Positions 6,257 through 13,590 of a stretch of 37,245 nt of DNA are shown in pieces. Position numbers and translations under genes: made by a program. A model generated the notes under the pieces. The model was given only the letters and a program-made list of their open reading frames with translations, did not search any database and was not told where the DNA came from. Source of the stretch: a virus; the IMG/VR virus record IMGVR_UViG_3300027983_000043, positions 1-37,245 of that record. The stretch is one strand, 5' to 3'. Within the stretch, counting starts at the first letter, position 1. The number at the start of each line of letters is the position of its first letter.

Positions 6257-6941
6257 CAACGTCATTGGCCTCTATTACCTCGAACCTGCTTTGGAGTTCT
6301 GACGCAGGACTTGCAATCGCCGTCGCAACCAGGACGCCCTCATCTTCAGGGTTAACATTTGCATCGTATTCAGCGATCGCGATACCGTTCAGCGCGTCAG
6401 GAAATTTATCTTTTAGTGCCTGTGAACGGGCTCTGTAGCGCAGCATTCTCTTGGCGTATTTTTTCCAGGTAACGTTACCTAGCAGGCCAGCTTTATCCGC
6501 TTCAGCCAAAGTAAATGAGCACTCTTCAACTTCGGGGTCGCCTCGGCGCTTGATCTGGATAGCCGCTCCGAAAACCTCTGCTAAGAGATTTCCATTTTCG
6601 GTACAGATCTTTTTCTGGTCCTTGTCGAACCACCATTCCCTTTTCCATTCTACGAGATTTTTTGCGTAGCAAAGTGCCATGGGCAAATCCCCCCAGATGC
6701 TGGGATTTCCGTTAATAACTGAAATCTGCCTTAGTGCCGTCATAGGCTTCAGACCGAGTTCGCAGGCAAACTGCATACCGACGAAAACCTGCTCGGGTGT
6801 TTTATACTGGGCGGGCATCATGCCTGACATACATAGGGCTTTCGAGACCCTGAACGCCTCATCGATAGTCGTAGGCAGGACTACCCCGTCAACCACCATA
6901 ACCTCTGGTTTTTTAATTTCAACTGCTGCCGTCTTTTCCAT
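6249..6941 (-). CDS. recT: RecT-family single-strand annealing protein
   Basis: The 230-residue protein has the phage RecT-like core: ELGLKPMTALRQISVINGNP followed by IWGDLPMALC, then FTLAEADKAGLLG, then WKKYAKRMLRYRARSQALKD. In this family these segments form the DNA-annealing fold that coats and anneals single strands at recombination ends. Start ATG 6941 has SD AAAGGGG and gives MEKTAAVEIKK. It lies 11 nt after the RecE-like gene, its usual partner. Together they should perform strand resection and annealing for recombination and concatemer formation. Confidence 0.9.
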   Translation of the reverse strand: MEKTAAVEIKKPEVMVVDGVVLPTTIDEAFRVSKALCMSGMMPAQYKTPEQVFVGMQFACELGLKPMTALRQISVINGNPSIWGDLPMALCYAKNLVEWKREWWFDKDQKKICTENGNLLAEVFGAAIQIKRRGDPEVEECSFTLAEADKAGLLGNVTWKKYAKRMLRYRARSQALKDKFPDALNGIAIAEYDANVNPEDEGVLVATAIASPASELQSRFEVIEANDVDG

Positions 6942-6952
6942 ATAAACCCCTT

Positions 6953-7780
6953 TCAAGAGATAGAAATTGTTTCGAACTTCATTGGATATCCCGGCCATTT
7001 ACCGGTTTTTAAGCACTCAGCGTATTTGTCCAGGGCTTCCCTATACAGGGTGTTTCCTGTTTCAATTGTTATTTGGTCGGCGGCGTAAAAGCAGGCACCA
7101 TAGGGACGAGATTTTTCAACAGCGAGCCACGCGAAAAAGTTTACCGGCATGAACTTAGAAAAACCCTCCAGGTAGTAAGCGGCTGACAGGTGATATTTGA
7201 GGTATTTTACCGAACTCTTAAAATCGCCGACGGCATTTATGCAGGACTTCAAATCGATTACGGTATCAGCGTTTATGATGTCAGCCCGGACCTTGCACAG
7301 GACGCCTGTTTTCTCGTCGGTCCAGTAGGCGCTCACTTCGGTGTAGTTTCCTGCCAGGAGTTTCATAGCCATCGGGTTTTGATTTAGCGTAGCGGCGAGA
7401 CCTGTTACTAAATCGTAGTCAGATTGATCGACGCATTTTTTATCCTTGTTTTCAGCGAGAAAAACAGCCTTTTCAGCCTGGCTGTCTTTTGATCTTCCGA
7501 ACTTTTTAGATATGACTACCGTTGACGCGAATAGGTCTGGCTCCAGTACCGCGAGATGAATCAAGGTTCCCAGCGCCATCGCAGGGGTTTCTTTTTTCTC
7601 GCCCTCTTTGGATACCTGGTAGTGAGCTGGCGACCGCAGGATTTCTTTTAGGCCGGATGAGCTAATGCCAGGGCCTGCGTGGTAGACCTCGTTAGGTAGG
7701 TCAAAAAGTCCAGTGAGTTCTCCTGACTCATTAAGCTTATTGAGTTCCTCAACAGAAGTTATCCGTTTGAGCTCTGACAT
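6953..7780 (-). CDS. recE: RecE-like exonuclease (PD-(D/E)XK)
   Basis: The 275-residue protein has the C-terminal RecE/exonuclease VIII-type domain. Its N-terminal part carries LPNEVYHAGPGISSSGLKEI and SPAHYQ. ALGTLIHLAVLEP is a family hallmark helix. The catalytic core KVRADIINADTVIDLKSC supplies the D-x-K metal site, and YHLSAAYYLEGF follows. ATG 7780 (MSELKRITS) has SD CGGAG. It is first in the minus-strand early operon, directly before recT. The product would be a 5'-3' double-strand exonuclease generating 3' tails for the annealing protein. Confidence 0.9.
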   Translation of the reverse strand: MSELKRITSVEELNKLNESGELTGLFDLPNEVYHAGPGISSSGLKEILRSPAHYQVSKEGEKKETPAMALGTLIHLAVLEPDLFASTVVISKKFGRSKDSQAEKAVFLAENKDKKCVDQSDYDLVTGLAATLNQNPMAMKLLAGNYTEVSAYWTDEKTGVLCKVRADIINADTVIDLKSCINAVGDFKSSVKYLKYHLSAAYYLEGFSKFMPVNFFAWLAVEKSRPYGACFYAADQITIETGNTLYREALDKYAECLKTGKWPGYPMKFETISIS

Positions 7781-7803
7781 AAAAACACTCCGAGATTTTG
7801 GAT

Positions 7804-7832
7804 TTGACAAATTTTCAGTAAAAAATTATAAG
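7804..7832 (+). promoter_or_regulatory. Sigma70-type promoter, plus strand, overlapping a minus-strand -10
   Basis: On the plus strand TTGACA (7804-7809) and TATAAG (7827-7832) are separated by exactly 17 bp. The minus strand has TATAAT at 7830-7825, within the same palindromic TTATAA, but no good -35. This pair could transcribe the plus-strand regulator (via a leader of about 220 nt) and the recE operon in opposite directions, and the two would compete. A 7-bp hairpin (7831-7837 with 7858-7864) lies just downstream on the plus side. Confidence 0.55.
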
Positions 7833-8000
7833 GGGCTCAATCCCGACAAAAGATTAAAGCCCCTGTATGCGAACAGCGCGAACGCTGGAATCACCAAATT
7901 TGCCTCTATCAAAGGCGAACACCCTTTCAGCACCTATCCGGGTAATCAGCCCTTAACTCACATCGCCAAAGCGTCGTGCGTGATTGCTTTATTGCACCAC

Positions 8001-8036
8001 TTGCCACTTAGGTCAAGAAATTATAATTAGTGGCAA
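8001..8036 (+). promoter_or_regulatory. Operator-like inverted repeat overlapping a promoter before the XRE gene
   Basis: TTGCCACT (8001-8008) and AGTGGCAA (8029-8036) form a perfect 8-bp inverted repeat with a 20-bp spacer. The left arm overlaps a -35-like TTGCCA and the spacer contains TATAAT (8022-8027), though the -35/-10 gap is only 15 bp. The neighbouring CCACTTGCCACTT includes, on the minus strand, TGGCAAGTG, one base from the TGGTAAGTG core repeated at 18.3-18.7 kb. This suits autoregulation by the downstream HTH protein. There is no gene between 7781 and 8055. Confidence 0.5.
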
Positions 8037-8055
8037 TTATCACGACAGGCAACCG

Positions 8056-8439
8056 ATGAACTTTACAAGAGAATATGCGATATCTGAGTCCGATATTTTG
8101 AATGGGCTAAGAATGGTTCGCAAGGTGCGCGATGCCTTTGCACTTGGGCTTGGTAGGCTCATGCGGTCGCAGGGGTTATCACAAAAACAATTTGCCCAGA
8201 AATTCGGGACCACTGAAGCAACGGTTTCTCGCTGGATGACTGCGGAAAAAATACCGAATTACCCGACAATTGACCGGATCTGTGAGTTCTTCTCAGTTGA
8301 CCCTCAGGTGCTTTTGTCGCCGGACGAATCATTGAGTATCGCTGGTCACGGAAAAATCGTTTTAGACCTTGAGAAGATCGCAGCCGAATCAGGCTATATC
8401 ATTCAAAAAAGGACTCTTAAGCGACCAAAGAAAATGTAA
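8056..8439 (+). CDS. XRE-family (Cro/CI-like) HTH transcriptional regulator
   Basis: The 127-residue product starts MNFTREYAISESDILNGLRM; a longer frame from 7984 has no SD and would run through the operator. Residues about 35-90 hold a canonical XRE helix-turn-helix: LGRLMRSQGLSQKQFAQKFG, TTEATVSRWMTAEKIPNYPT, IDRICEFFSV. The C-terminal tail is short and basic (KRTLKRPKKM), with no S24 peptidase domain, so it is not a RecA-cleavable CI. It lies between divergent early operons beside an operator-like repeat and probably controls both. The SD is weak. Confidence 0.85.
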   Translation: MNFTREYAISESDILNGLRMVRKVRDAFALGLGRLMRSQGLSQKQFAQKFGTTEATVSRWMTAEKIPNYPTIDRICEFFSVDPQVLLSPDESLSIAGHGKIVLDLEKIAAESGYIIQKRTLKRPKKM

Positions 8440-8475
8440 AATCGAAAACATATGATTGAGGTTTTTCCTGACTGC

Positions 8476-8508
8476 TTGACAAACTCAGCTCTTCCGTTTT
8501 AAACGGAA
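8476..8508 (+). promoter_or_regulatory. Palindromic operator with -35 element before the primase gene
   Basis: A consensus TTGACA (8476-8481) is followed by a perfect 17-bp palindrome TTCCGTTTTAAACGGAA (8492-8508), which covers the expected spacer and -10 position. The -10 itself is poor (TTAAAC at 17 bp). The arrangement suggests a repressible promoter for the replication operon. Confidence 0.45.
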
Positions 8509-8530
8509 AGCACCTTTCTCAGTACCATTA

Positions 8531-8568
8531 GGGGACTATCACTACCGGATTTATCACCCGGTAGCCCC
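8531..8568 (+). promoter_or_regulatory. Strong hairpin in the primase leader
   Basis: CTACCGG (8542-8548) pairs with CCGGTAG (8558-8564), extended by GGGG (8531-8534) with CCCC (8565-8568) across a bulge. No U-run follows, so it is not a classical terminator. It could be an attenuation, processing or protein-binding element in the 200-nt leader of the replication operon. Confidence 0.35.
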
Positions 8569-8647
8569 TTACATCCGGATTTTCCTCCCGAACCTAGCAG
8601 CCGCTGGGTATTTTTCGTTTTAAAATATATTTTGAGTTTTGAATAAG

Positions 8648-9460
8648 ATGCAATTCAGTAGACATCCAAGCTATTTCGATTTCGATCTAGCGCGAAAACA
8701 AGGCGACTACGCAAAGCGGTTCACTGCTGGTTACGAGATCGCGTCTACTGTAAAAACCGGGCTCTCTCTTTTTGAAAAAAATGTCTGGGCTCCTGCGCTG
8801 CTTAAAGACAACTACCGTTTGCAGGAAAACTTCATTCAAGCGCAGCTGTTTGGTATCGATATCGACGATCCTGGGTACGACTTAGCGCAGGCATTAAACG
8901 AGTGGTGCGATAGCTTTCACATTATCGGCACAACAAAAAATCATCAGAAGCTAAAGCGCGGTCTGGTCTGTGATCGGTTTAGAATCATCGGTGCATTTGA
9001 AAAACCAATCACTGATTCTGCGCAGTATGTCCTTAATATAAAAAGCATTCAAAGCAAATATGGCGGCGTAGACACATCATGCCAAGAGCCCGCTCGTCTA
9101 TTTTATCCTTGCGCTAAGGTACTTAGTCACTGCTACGATGGATACCTCTACCCTGTGCAAGAATTTCAAGTGCGCAAAAGACCTCAGATTCAAAAAATCT
9201 ACGAGGGCGGAACACTGCCTTTGTGGGTTGTTCATTTTCTTTCGAAAGGCGAGCTACCAGCATTTAACAAGTTTGCAGACAGCCGAAACTGGACGATCTG
9301 GCTAGTGGCTCTTGCGATGCTGAACTCTGGTTATTCGCCAAGTGATATCGAATCTAGGGTCAATGCTGCTCCGTTCAACAGGGAAGGGATAAAAGACAGC
9401 GACGTGAAAAGTCGAATCAAGAGTGCAGTGAAGAAATATGCAAAGGAGTGCGAAGTTTGA
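8648..9460 (+). CDS. Archaeo-eukaryotic primase (PrimPol)-type DNA primase
   Basis: The 270-residue protein begins MQFSRHPSYFDFDLARKQGD; a TTG three codons earlier is possible. It has the AEP core. FGIDIDDPG supplies the D-x-D metal motif, and SFHIIGTTKNHQK supplies the x-x-H motif. DRFRIIGAFEKPI and SCQEPARLFYPC supply the third strand/basic motif. A C-terminal helical region (SPSDIESRVNAAPFN) is like those of phage primases. It is followed with a 4-nt overlap by the helicase-like gene, giving a split primase plus helicase rather than a fused enzyme. It should synthesise primers for phage replication. Confidence 0.8.
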   Translation: MQFSRHPSYFDFDLARKQGDYAKRFTAGYEIASTVKTGLSLFEKNVWAPALLKDNYRLQENFIQAQLFGIDIDDPGYDLAQALNEWCDSFHIIGTTKNHQKLKRGLVCDRFRIIGAFEKPITDSAQYVLNIKSIQSKYGGVDTSCQEPARLFYPCAKVLSHCYDGYLYPVQEFQVRKRPQIQKIYEGGTLPLWVVHFLSKGELPAFNKFADSRNWTIWLVALAMLNSGYSPSDIESRVNAAPFNREGIKDSDVKSRIKSAVKKYAKECEV

Positions 9461-10977
9461 AAAATAAAAAGATCTTGATGAATTACGAGAAGGTCGCTCA
9501 CCCTGATAGCCCGGATAAGCCTTCAAAAAGGCACCTTAACCTCGCTGAAATCTACGAAAACTGTGTTGCCCTGATCAATGGCCACAATATTTTCAGCGTA
9601 AATTTATCGGTCATAGTGGACGATGGCGGAAAGATCCTGATCCTAGAAAAGACAGATGCACTATTCGCTTGGTTTGGTCGCATCGGTTTAAACGTAGTTT
9701 GGACTCATGGCGGGTGCTCAAAAAACGAATTCTTTCAATTCATGCGGCAAGATCTCCGGCAGTATGACCGTATTGATAAGTACCCACACTTTCCAAAAAT
9801 ACCAAATGTCTACTACTGCGCTAGTGTTCCGAAAAAAGAGTACACAGGAGCGATCGACGAGCTGCTTTCTCTCTGGGAGTTTCATTCAGATTTTGACCGC
9901 GATCTGGCGAAAGCTTTCATCTGTACTTCATTCTGGGGCGGACCCACAGGAACACGTCCAGCATTCTTTATTGAAGGAGACGGCGGCGCTGATGGGCATG
10001 ATAAAAACAGGGGCGTAGGAAAATCCGAGTTAGCTAAATTGGCCGCATCTTTGACAGATACCAGTAGCATCGATTGCTCACCAAGGTTATCAGGTGAAGA
10101 GATCGCGAAGAAAATTGCAAATTCAAGAACCGACACGAGGGTGATTGTTTTCGATAACGTGAAATCTATCAAACTCTCAAACGGTGACCTTGAAGGATTT
10201 ATAACCAGTGAAGCAATCTCGGGCTGGAAGCTCCACACTGGTCAAATCTCGGTTGGTAATTACTTCAGTTGGGTTTTCACGATGAACGAAGCGAGCATGT
10301 CAAACGACTTTGCTACTCGCGCCGTATGTATCAGGCTTTCTCGTCCTCAGTACCACACCGCTTGGGGGCGTAAAAAAAGAGATCTCATCAAAAACAGAAG
10401 AGACGATATTATATCCGATATTCAAAACATTCTGGCTCGCCCAGCTGTTGAACGAAATACGAGTTTTAGGTTTTCAGACTGGTATCTTGATGTGATGTCT
10501 AAAGTTAATCCGAGTGATGAGTTCGATAAGAAAATAAAAGAGCGGCAAGCGAGTGTAGACGGTGACGACGATGACGGTGAGGATATAAGCGAGAAGTTTT
10601 GTCAGGAAATATCTGACAGGGTTGTTTACGGGGTTAACCACAACCAAGAAATCTCGCTTGACCCGAGTACGGGTGTAATCCTAGTCAGCAAAGCTATTGC
10701 CGCGAAATGGGTCAGGGACTTATTAAACACAAAGTACATGAGCACGAGATGCGCCACTTCGTTAATAAAGCGAAGCAGAGTCCCAGGAATTCTTGGTGAA
10801 TTCAAAACCAAAACGGCTCGGTGCTGGGTTTTTTCGTTCGTTAAAAACGGTAACTTTAAGGGAGCTTATTTGATCGATAACAACCTTAGAAATGTGAAAC
10901 TTCATAGTTTTGATAAGGGCGGATACGACATCGGCGATAACGTAGTTCCTATAAAAAAAGAGGGGCTGGGGAAATGA
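9457..10977 (+). CDS. AAA+/SF3-like replicative helicase
   Basis: The 506-residue product is assigned from TTG 9457, which has AAGGAG eight bases upstream and overlaps the primase stop (TTGA); an ATG at 9478 is an alternative. The ATPase core is central: FFIEGDGGADGHDKNRGVGKSE (split here as FFIEGDGG and NRGVGKSE) contains Walker A G-V-G-K-S, and VIVFDNV is Walker B. YFSWVFTMNEASM holds a sensor-1 Asn, and FATRAVCIRLSR supplies arginine-finger candidates. The C-terminal region looks like a winged-helix DNA-binding domain. It works with the adjacent primase. Whether it is strictly SF3 is not certain by eye. Confidence 0.8.
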   Translation: MKNKKILMNYEKVAHPDSPDKPSKRHLNLAEIYENCVALINGHNIFSVNLSVIVDDGGKILILEKTDALFAWFGRIGLNVVWTHGGCSKNEFFQFMRQDLRQYDRIDKYPHFPKIPNVYYCASVPKKEYTGAIDELLSLWEFHSDFDRDLAKAFICTSFWGGPTGTRPAFFIEGDGGADGHDKNRGVGKSELAKLAASLTDTSSIDCSPRLSGEEIAKKIANSRTDTRVIVFDNVKSIKLSNGDLEGFITSEAISGWKLHTGQISVGNYFSWVFTMNEASMSNDFATRAVCIRLSRPQYHTAWGRKKRDLIKNRRDDIISDIQNILARPAVERNTSFRFSDWYLDVMSKVNPSDEFDKKIKERQASVDGDDDDGEDISEKFCQEISDRVVYGVNHNQEISLDPSTGVILVSKAIAAKWVRDLLNTKYMSTRCATSLIKRSRVPGILGEFKTKTARCWVFSFVKNGNFKGAYLIDNNLRNVKLHSFDKGGYDIGDNVVPIKKEGLGK

Positions 10978-11001
10978 AATACACGCAGGCGAGAATAAAA
11001 A

Positions 11002-11520
11002 ATGAGAAAAACAATAACAGCTGAGTCAATTGTTGCGATTTGTGATAACCGTGAACAGTTGCCATTAGACCTTTCGCCGCTAAAAACAATTCGCGGAACT
11101 TTGACTACCGCAGATTATACAGTTTTAGGACTTGAATCAAAAATTGCCGTCGAACGCAAATCCCTCCCCGATTTCCTAGCCTGTGTCGGCAGAGAGCGCG
11201 AACGATTCGAAAGAGAGATCCAGAGAATGCTCGGATATGAGTGCCGAGCTATCGTCGTGGAAGCAACATGGAACGAAATCGAAGCTGGCTTATGGATCGC
11301 AAATCCTAATCACTACAAATGGAAATCAAAGGTTACTCCCAATGCAGCAATTGGCTCTGCACTTGGATGGATCGCGCAGGGTATCCCGGTCATCATGACT
11401 ACAGACCATGACCGGGCAGGGCGTTTTGTATCTCGACTTTTATTCACGGCGGCTCGCCGTCGATGGAATGAACTTAGATCATTTGGTGACGCAATTTTAA
11501 AGGAGGTAGAAGCAGGATGA
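11002..11520 (+). CDS. ERCC4-domain nuclease
   Basis: This 172-residue protein is a single ERCC4 (XPF/MUS81-type) nuclease domain. AICDNREQLPLDLSPLKT gives the D-x-R-E element, and TTADYTVLGLESKIAVERKS gives the D-Y and E-R-K-S catalytic core. VGRERERFEREIQRM follows, and a C-terminal beta/alpha region includes GIPVIMTTDHDRAGRFVSRL. In phages such stand-alone ERCC4 nucleases act in recombination or branched-DNA resolution. It is between the helicase and SSB genes and overlaps ssb by 4 nt. A 16-codon frame (10974-11024) starts inside the helicase stop and may couple translation. Confidence 0.85.
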   Translation: MRKTITAESIVAICDNREQLPLDLSPLKTIRGTLTTADYTVLGLESKIAVERKSLPDFLACVGRERERFEREIQRMLGYECRAIVVEATWNEIEAGLWIANPNHYKWKSKVTPNAAIGSALGWIAQGIPVIMTTDHDRAGRFVSRLLFTAARRRWNELRSFGDAILKEVEAG

Positions 11521-11891
11521 ACAGAATTATTTTATGTGGACGCTTGGGGAAAGATGTTGATTTCAAAAACGTGAAGGATACGTCCGTCGCAAATTTCAGC
11601 ATCGCGACTTCAAAGAAGGTGAAAGATCAGACCTACACGCAATGGCATTCAATAGTGGTCTGGGGAAAACTCGCAGAGATTTGCTCCAAGCATATCGGCA
11701 AAGGTAGCCAGGTAATCATCGAAGGTGAAATGACCTACCGCGACTGGGAAGATAAAAACAAAGTCAAGAGAACGCAGGCTGAGATTGTTGCGAGTAGCGT
11801 GGAATTCATTGGGAGTAAACCGCAGGGCTCACAGAATCAACAACCAGAATCTACTGGCGATGCGTTTGATGTAACAGACATCCCTTTTTGA
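11517..11891 (+). CDS. ssb: Single-stranded DNA-binding protein
   Basis: The 124-residue protein shows the bacterial SSB OB-fold: MNRIILCGRLGKDVDFKNV, VANFSIATSKK, TQWHSIVVWGKLAEIC, GSQVIIEGEM and AEIVASSVEFIG. It has a Gln/Ser linker and an acidic C-terminal tip (DVTDIPF) that in this family recruits partner proteins. The start has the strong SD AAAGGAGG and overlaps the upstream stop. It protects ssDNA during replication and RecE/RecT recombination. Confidence 0.95.
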   Translation: MNRIILCGRLGKDVDFKNVKDTSVANFSIATSKKVKDQTYTQWHSIVVWGKLAEICSKHIGKGSQVIIEGEMTYRDWEDKNKVKRTQAEIVASSVEFIGSKPQGSQNQQPESTGDAFDVTDIPF

Positions 11892-11898
11892 GGTGATT

Positions 11899-12252
11899 AT
11901 GATCGACCGAGTTATTACGTTGCGCGAAACTATTCGAGGTGTAGCTGAACGTTGGAAGCAGCAATATTTCAAAAACGGTGACTGGCGATATGATGACAAG
12001 CAACATATTTTTGATGAGCTAAAAAAACTCGACTTGAACACGGCTTCGAAAATCACGGTAGATGGAATTATCGGCAATAGAAGCTGGACAAACGTCGAAT
12101 GTAGCGAGTGTGGGTATTTTCATGACGCCGTAAGAGAGTGCGGAGCAACATATAATTACGAATCAGCTACAGCGATGTTGTGCCGCGACTGTCTTAAAAA
12201 TGCGCTTGACGAACTTGAAGATGCGTTGGCTGATAAAGGAAGATGTGTATGA
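11899..12252 (+). CDS. Small protein with Cys4-type putative zinc site
   Basis: The 117-residue product starts MIDRVITLRETIRGVAERWK at ATG 11899, with SD GAGG right after the ssb stop. The middle holds CSECGYFHDAVRECG and later LCRDCLKNALDELEDAL: two C-x2-C pairs likely to bind zinc, followed by an acidic helix. It is cotranscribed with the replication genes. No family is recognised beyond the zinc pattern. Confidence 0.65.
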   Translation: MIDRVITLRETIRGVAERWKQQYFKNGDWRYDDKQHIFDELKKLDLNTASKITVDGIIGNRSWTNVECSECGYFHDAVRECGATYNYESATAMLCRDCLKNALDELEDALADKGRCV

Positions 12253-12428
12253 ATTTCATTCGTTCGCTTTTGTGCTGGTATAGATCCCGTGGACATTTGT
12301 GGGAATGGCGACACATGAGTGTCGTCAGGTCAGGCTCAGGGACGAGTGGAAACGTGATGCGTTGCATTCACTGCGGTGCGCAGACCGTGGTTAGAAATCA
12401 GAAATCTTTTGGAGTGGTGGGGAAGTGA
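12249..12428 (+). CDS. Small CxxC protein, unknown
   Basis: This 59-residue ORF begins MNFIRSLLCWYRSRGHLWEW; ATG 12249 shares ATGA with the upstream stop and has SD AAAGGAAG six bases upstream. It carries Cys/His near the N terminus (CWYRSRGHLW) and MRCIHCGAQTVV near the middle, which together could form one zinc site. It is part of the small-gene tail of the replication operon. Confidence 0.6.
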   Translation: MNFIRSLLCWYRSRGHLWEWRHMSVVRSGSGTSGNVMRCIHCGAQTVVRNQKSFGVVGK

Positions 12429-12607
12429 TGGACGACGACAACCGATACTGGCAGCCGATTATTTGCGAGGTGTGCAAAAAACAACTTGGGTGGGCCCCTT
12501 ACGGTCGTAGCGACTATCAATGCCTGACCTGCAACAACCTCCCAGAAAACTGGGACGAAATACCCGAATGGGAAAAACGATACGACCAATACTTAATTGG
12601 TAAGTAG
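12428..12607 (+). CDS. Small zinc-ribbon protein, unknown
   Basis: This 59-residue ORF begins MDDDNRYWQPIICEVCKKQL; the ATG overlaps the upstream stop as TGATG, with GGGGAAG upstream. CEVC and CLTC, 20-odd residues apart, make a standard zinc ribbon, followed by an aromatic acidic tail (PENWDEIPEWEKRYDQY). Its stop region includes TTGGTAAGTA (12597-12606), a match to the core of the 18-kb iterons. This is the last convincing gene of the plus-strand replication operon. Confidence 0.6.
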   Translation: MDDDNRYWQPIICEVCKKQLGWAPYGRSDYQCLTCNNLPENWDEIPEWEKRYDQYLIGK

Positions 12608-12960
12608 AAACACCGTGACTCGCAGACCGGCTGTGATATTCTTTGGAAGTCGCAGCGGGATTTGCGATTGTTCGCCTGCCCAGTATTATGGACCGCCTGG
12701 GTACGACCTTCTGCCTTCTCTACCCAGGCTACCCCAACACCGGATACCGCATGAGGATGGCAAAACACCACGGAGATCTCTGTAAACGGCCAGAGCTTGG
12801 CCTGGGTATGGTATGTGGGCGCAACGCACCAGCGTTGGTATTTGACGGGCTGCCTATATTCTGATCACCTCAGCCCAGATTTGGATTGAGCAAACCACCG
12901 GGCTAGAATAGCGTGACCATGCGATGCGGGTCCGTATAGCTATAGGCCCGTTCTTCTCCG
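12608..12960 (+). ncRNA. Structured non-coding stretch, candidate small RNA or 3' UTR
   Basis: About 350 nt between the last replication gene and a strong terminator contain no convincing gene: the open frames here overlap each other and lack SDs. It is G+C-richer than its surroundings and has several strong hairpins. CAACGC (12822-12827) pairs with GCGTTG (12832-12837) around an ACCA loop. CCCAG/CTGGG pairs occur near 12680-12705. GGCC-AGAGCTT-GGCC lies at 12788-12802. GGGTC pairs with GGCCC just before the terminator. I do not recognise a known RNA family. Confidence 0.35.
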
Positions 12961-12961
12961 G

Positions 12962-12993
12962 AAGGCTTCAAAGAAATTTGAGGCTTTTTGTTT
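12962..12993 (+). terminator. Rho-independent terminator of the replication operon
   Basis: AAGGCTTCAAA (12962-12972), a GAAA tetraloop and TTTGAGGCTTT (12977-12987) form an 11-bp stem with two G-U pairs, followed by TTGTTT. This is a strong plus-strand intrinsic terminator. Confidence 0.85.
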
Positions 12994-13099
12994 GTGTAGG
13001 ATTTGATACAGCGTTGGATTGCGCTTTAATAAAAAAGAATCTGACGCCGATAGATCAGGCTAGTGAATTCAGTAGATAGAACTAGCGGCGGAGGTATTT

Positions 13100-13339
13100 T
13101 TATTCGTTGTTCCGCTCTGGCTGCTCATCGACCTTGCCGGTCCTGGCGATCTGATCATCGCGGATGGACTTACCGACCCACATGTAAGCTTCCTCTAGTT
13201 TGGTGAGGACCAGGGATTTTGCTCTGCCATCGGCCAGAACATTAACCGATGCTTCTAGTGCGTCGAATGAAGTTTTGAAATCACCCTGCGCTTTTGCTGC
13301 TTGCTCATCGTATTTCACATAACTGAAACGTTGACTCAT
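13100..13339 (-). CDS. Acb2/Tad1-type hairpin-domain protein (anti-CBASS candidate)
   Basis: The 79-residue product begins MSQRFSYVKYDEQAAKAQGD. The segment RAKSLVLTKLEEAYMWVGKS followed by IRDD matches the conserved helix of the Acb2/Tad1 hairpin family (T4 Vs.4-related), whose typical pattern is S-L-x-x-T-K-L-E-E-A-x-M-W-x-x-K-x-I. Known Acb2 proteins form oligomers that sequester cyclic di- and trinucleotide second messengers and so block CBASS effectors. SD GGAG precedes the ATG. It lies downstream of a terminator (13372-13415), as its own unit at the end of the minus-strand accessory block. Family assignment is from motif memory; ligand specificity cannot be read here. Confidence 0.75.
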   Translation of the reverse strand: MSQRFSYVKYDEQAAKAQGDFKTSFDALEASVNVLADGRAKSLVLTKLEEAYMWVGKSIRDDQIARTGKVDEQPERNNE

Positions 13340-13371
13340 AGTAAATTCTCCAATGTTGTTTTTCTCACCAT

Positions 13372-13415
13372 AAAAAAAGACCCCGGAAAAATCCAGAGCC
13401 TTCTTGTGAGGTCTT
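13372..13415 (-). terminator. Rho-independent terminator after the endolysin operon
   Basis: On the minus strand AAGACC (13415-13410) pairs with GGTCTT (ending near 13377), with an inner CTGGA/TCCGG stem, followed by an unbroken T-run (13378-13372). It separates the endolysin/recombinase unit from the Acb2-type gene. Confidence 0.75.
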
Positions 13416-13590
13416 AACGGGGGATCAGTATCATGATCCTCAGCAGGGTAGTGTTGCCAGGCCGTTTTACATCAAGCCTTAGCAACCCGCAGTTAGCTTT
13501 TACTAGGATTGCAGATCGCGGATTTGATAACCACGCTACGAGCTTCGGAGTCCGGCTAGTATCACCGCAAAGATAACGTGGACTAAGCAA
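13414..13590 (-). CDS. Possible small CDS after endolysin, unknown
   Basis: A 58-codon frame starts at a TTG overlapping the endolysin stop by 8 nt (TTGCTTAG), the same geometry as many coupled genes here, and ends exactly at the terminator. The product would be basic (LVAWLSNPRSAILVKANCGL, LLRLDVKRPGNTTLLRIMIL). No SD is close and no family is recognised. It may instead be non-coding sequence. Apart from this frame nothing else is visible between 13416 and 13582. Confidence 0.3.
   Translation of the reverse strand: MLSPRYLCGDTSRTPKLVAWLSNPRSAILVKANCGLLRLDVKRPGNTTLLRIMILIPR

Noticed and set aside
7713-8030. 105-codon plus-strand ORF across the divergent promoter region
   Set aside because: It is antisense to the start of recE and runs through the promoter and operator; it has no SD.
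12597-12864. Two plus-strand ORFs (62 and 73 codons) after the last replication gene
   Set aside because: They overlap each other, have no SD and show atypical composition; the region looks like structured RNA.
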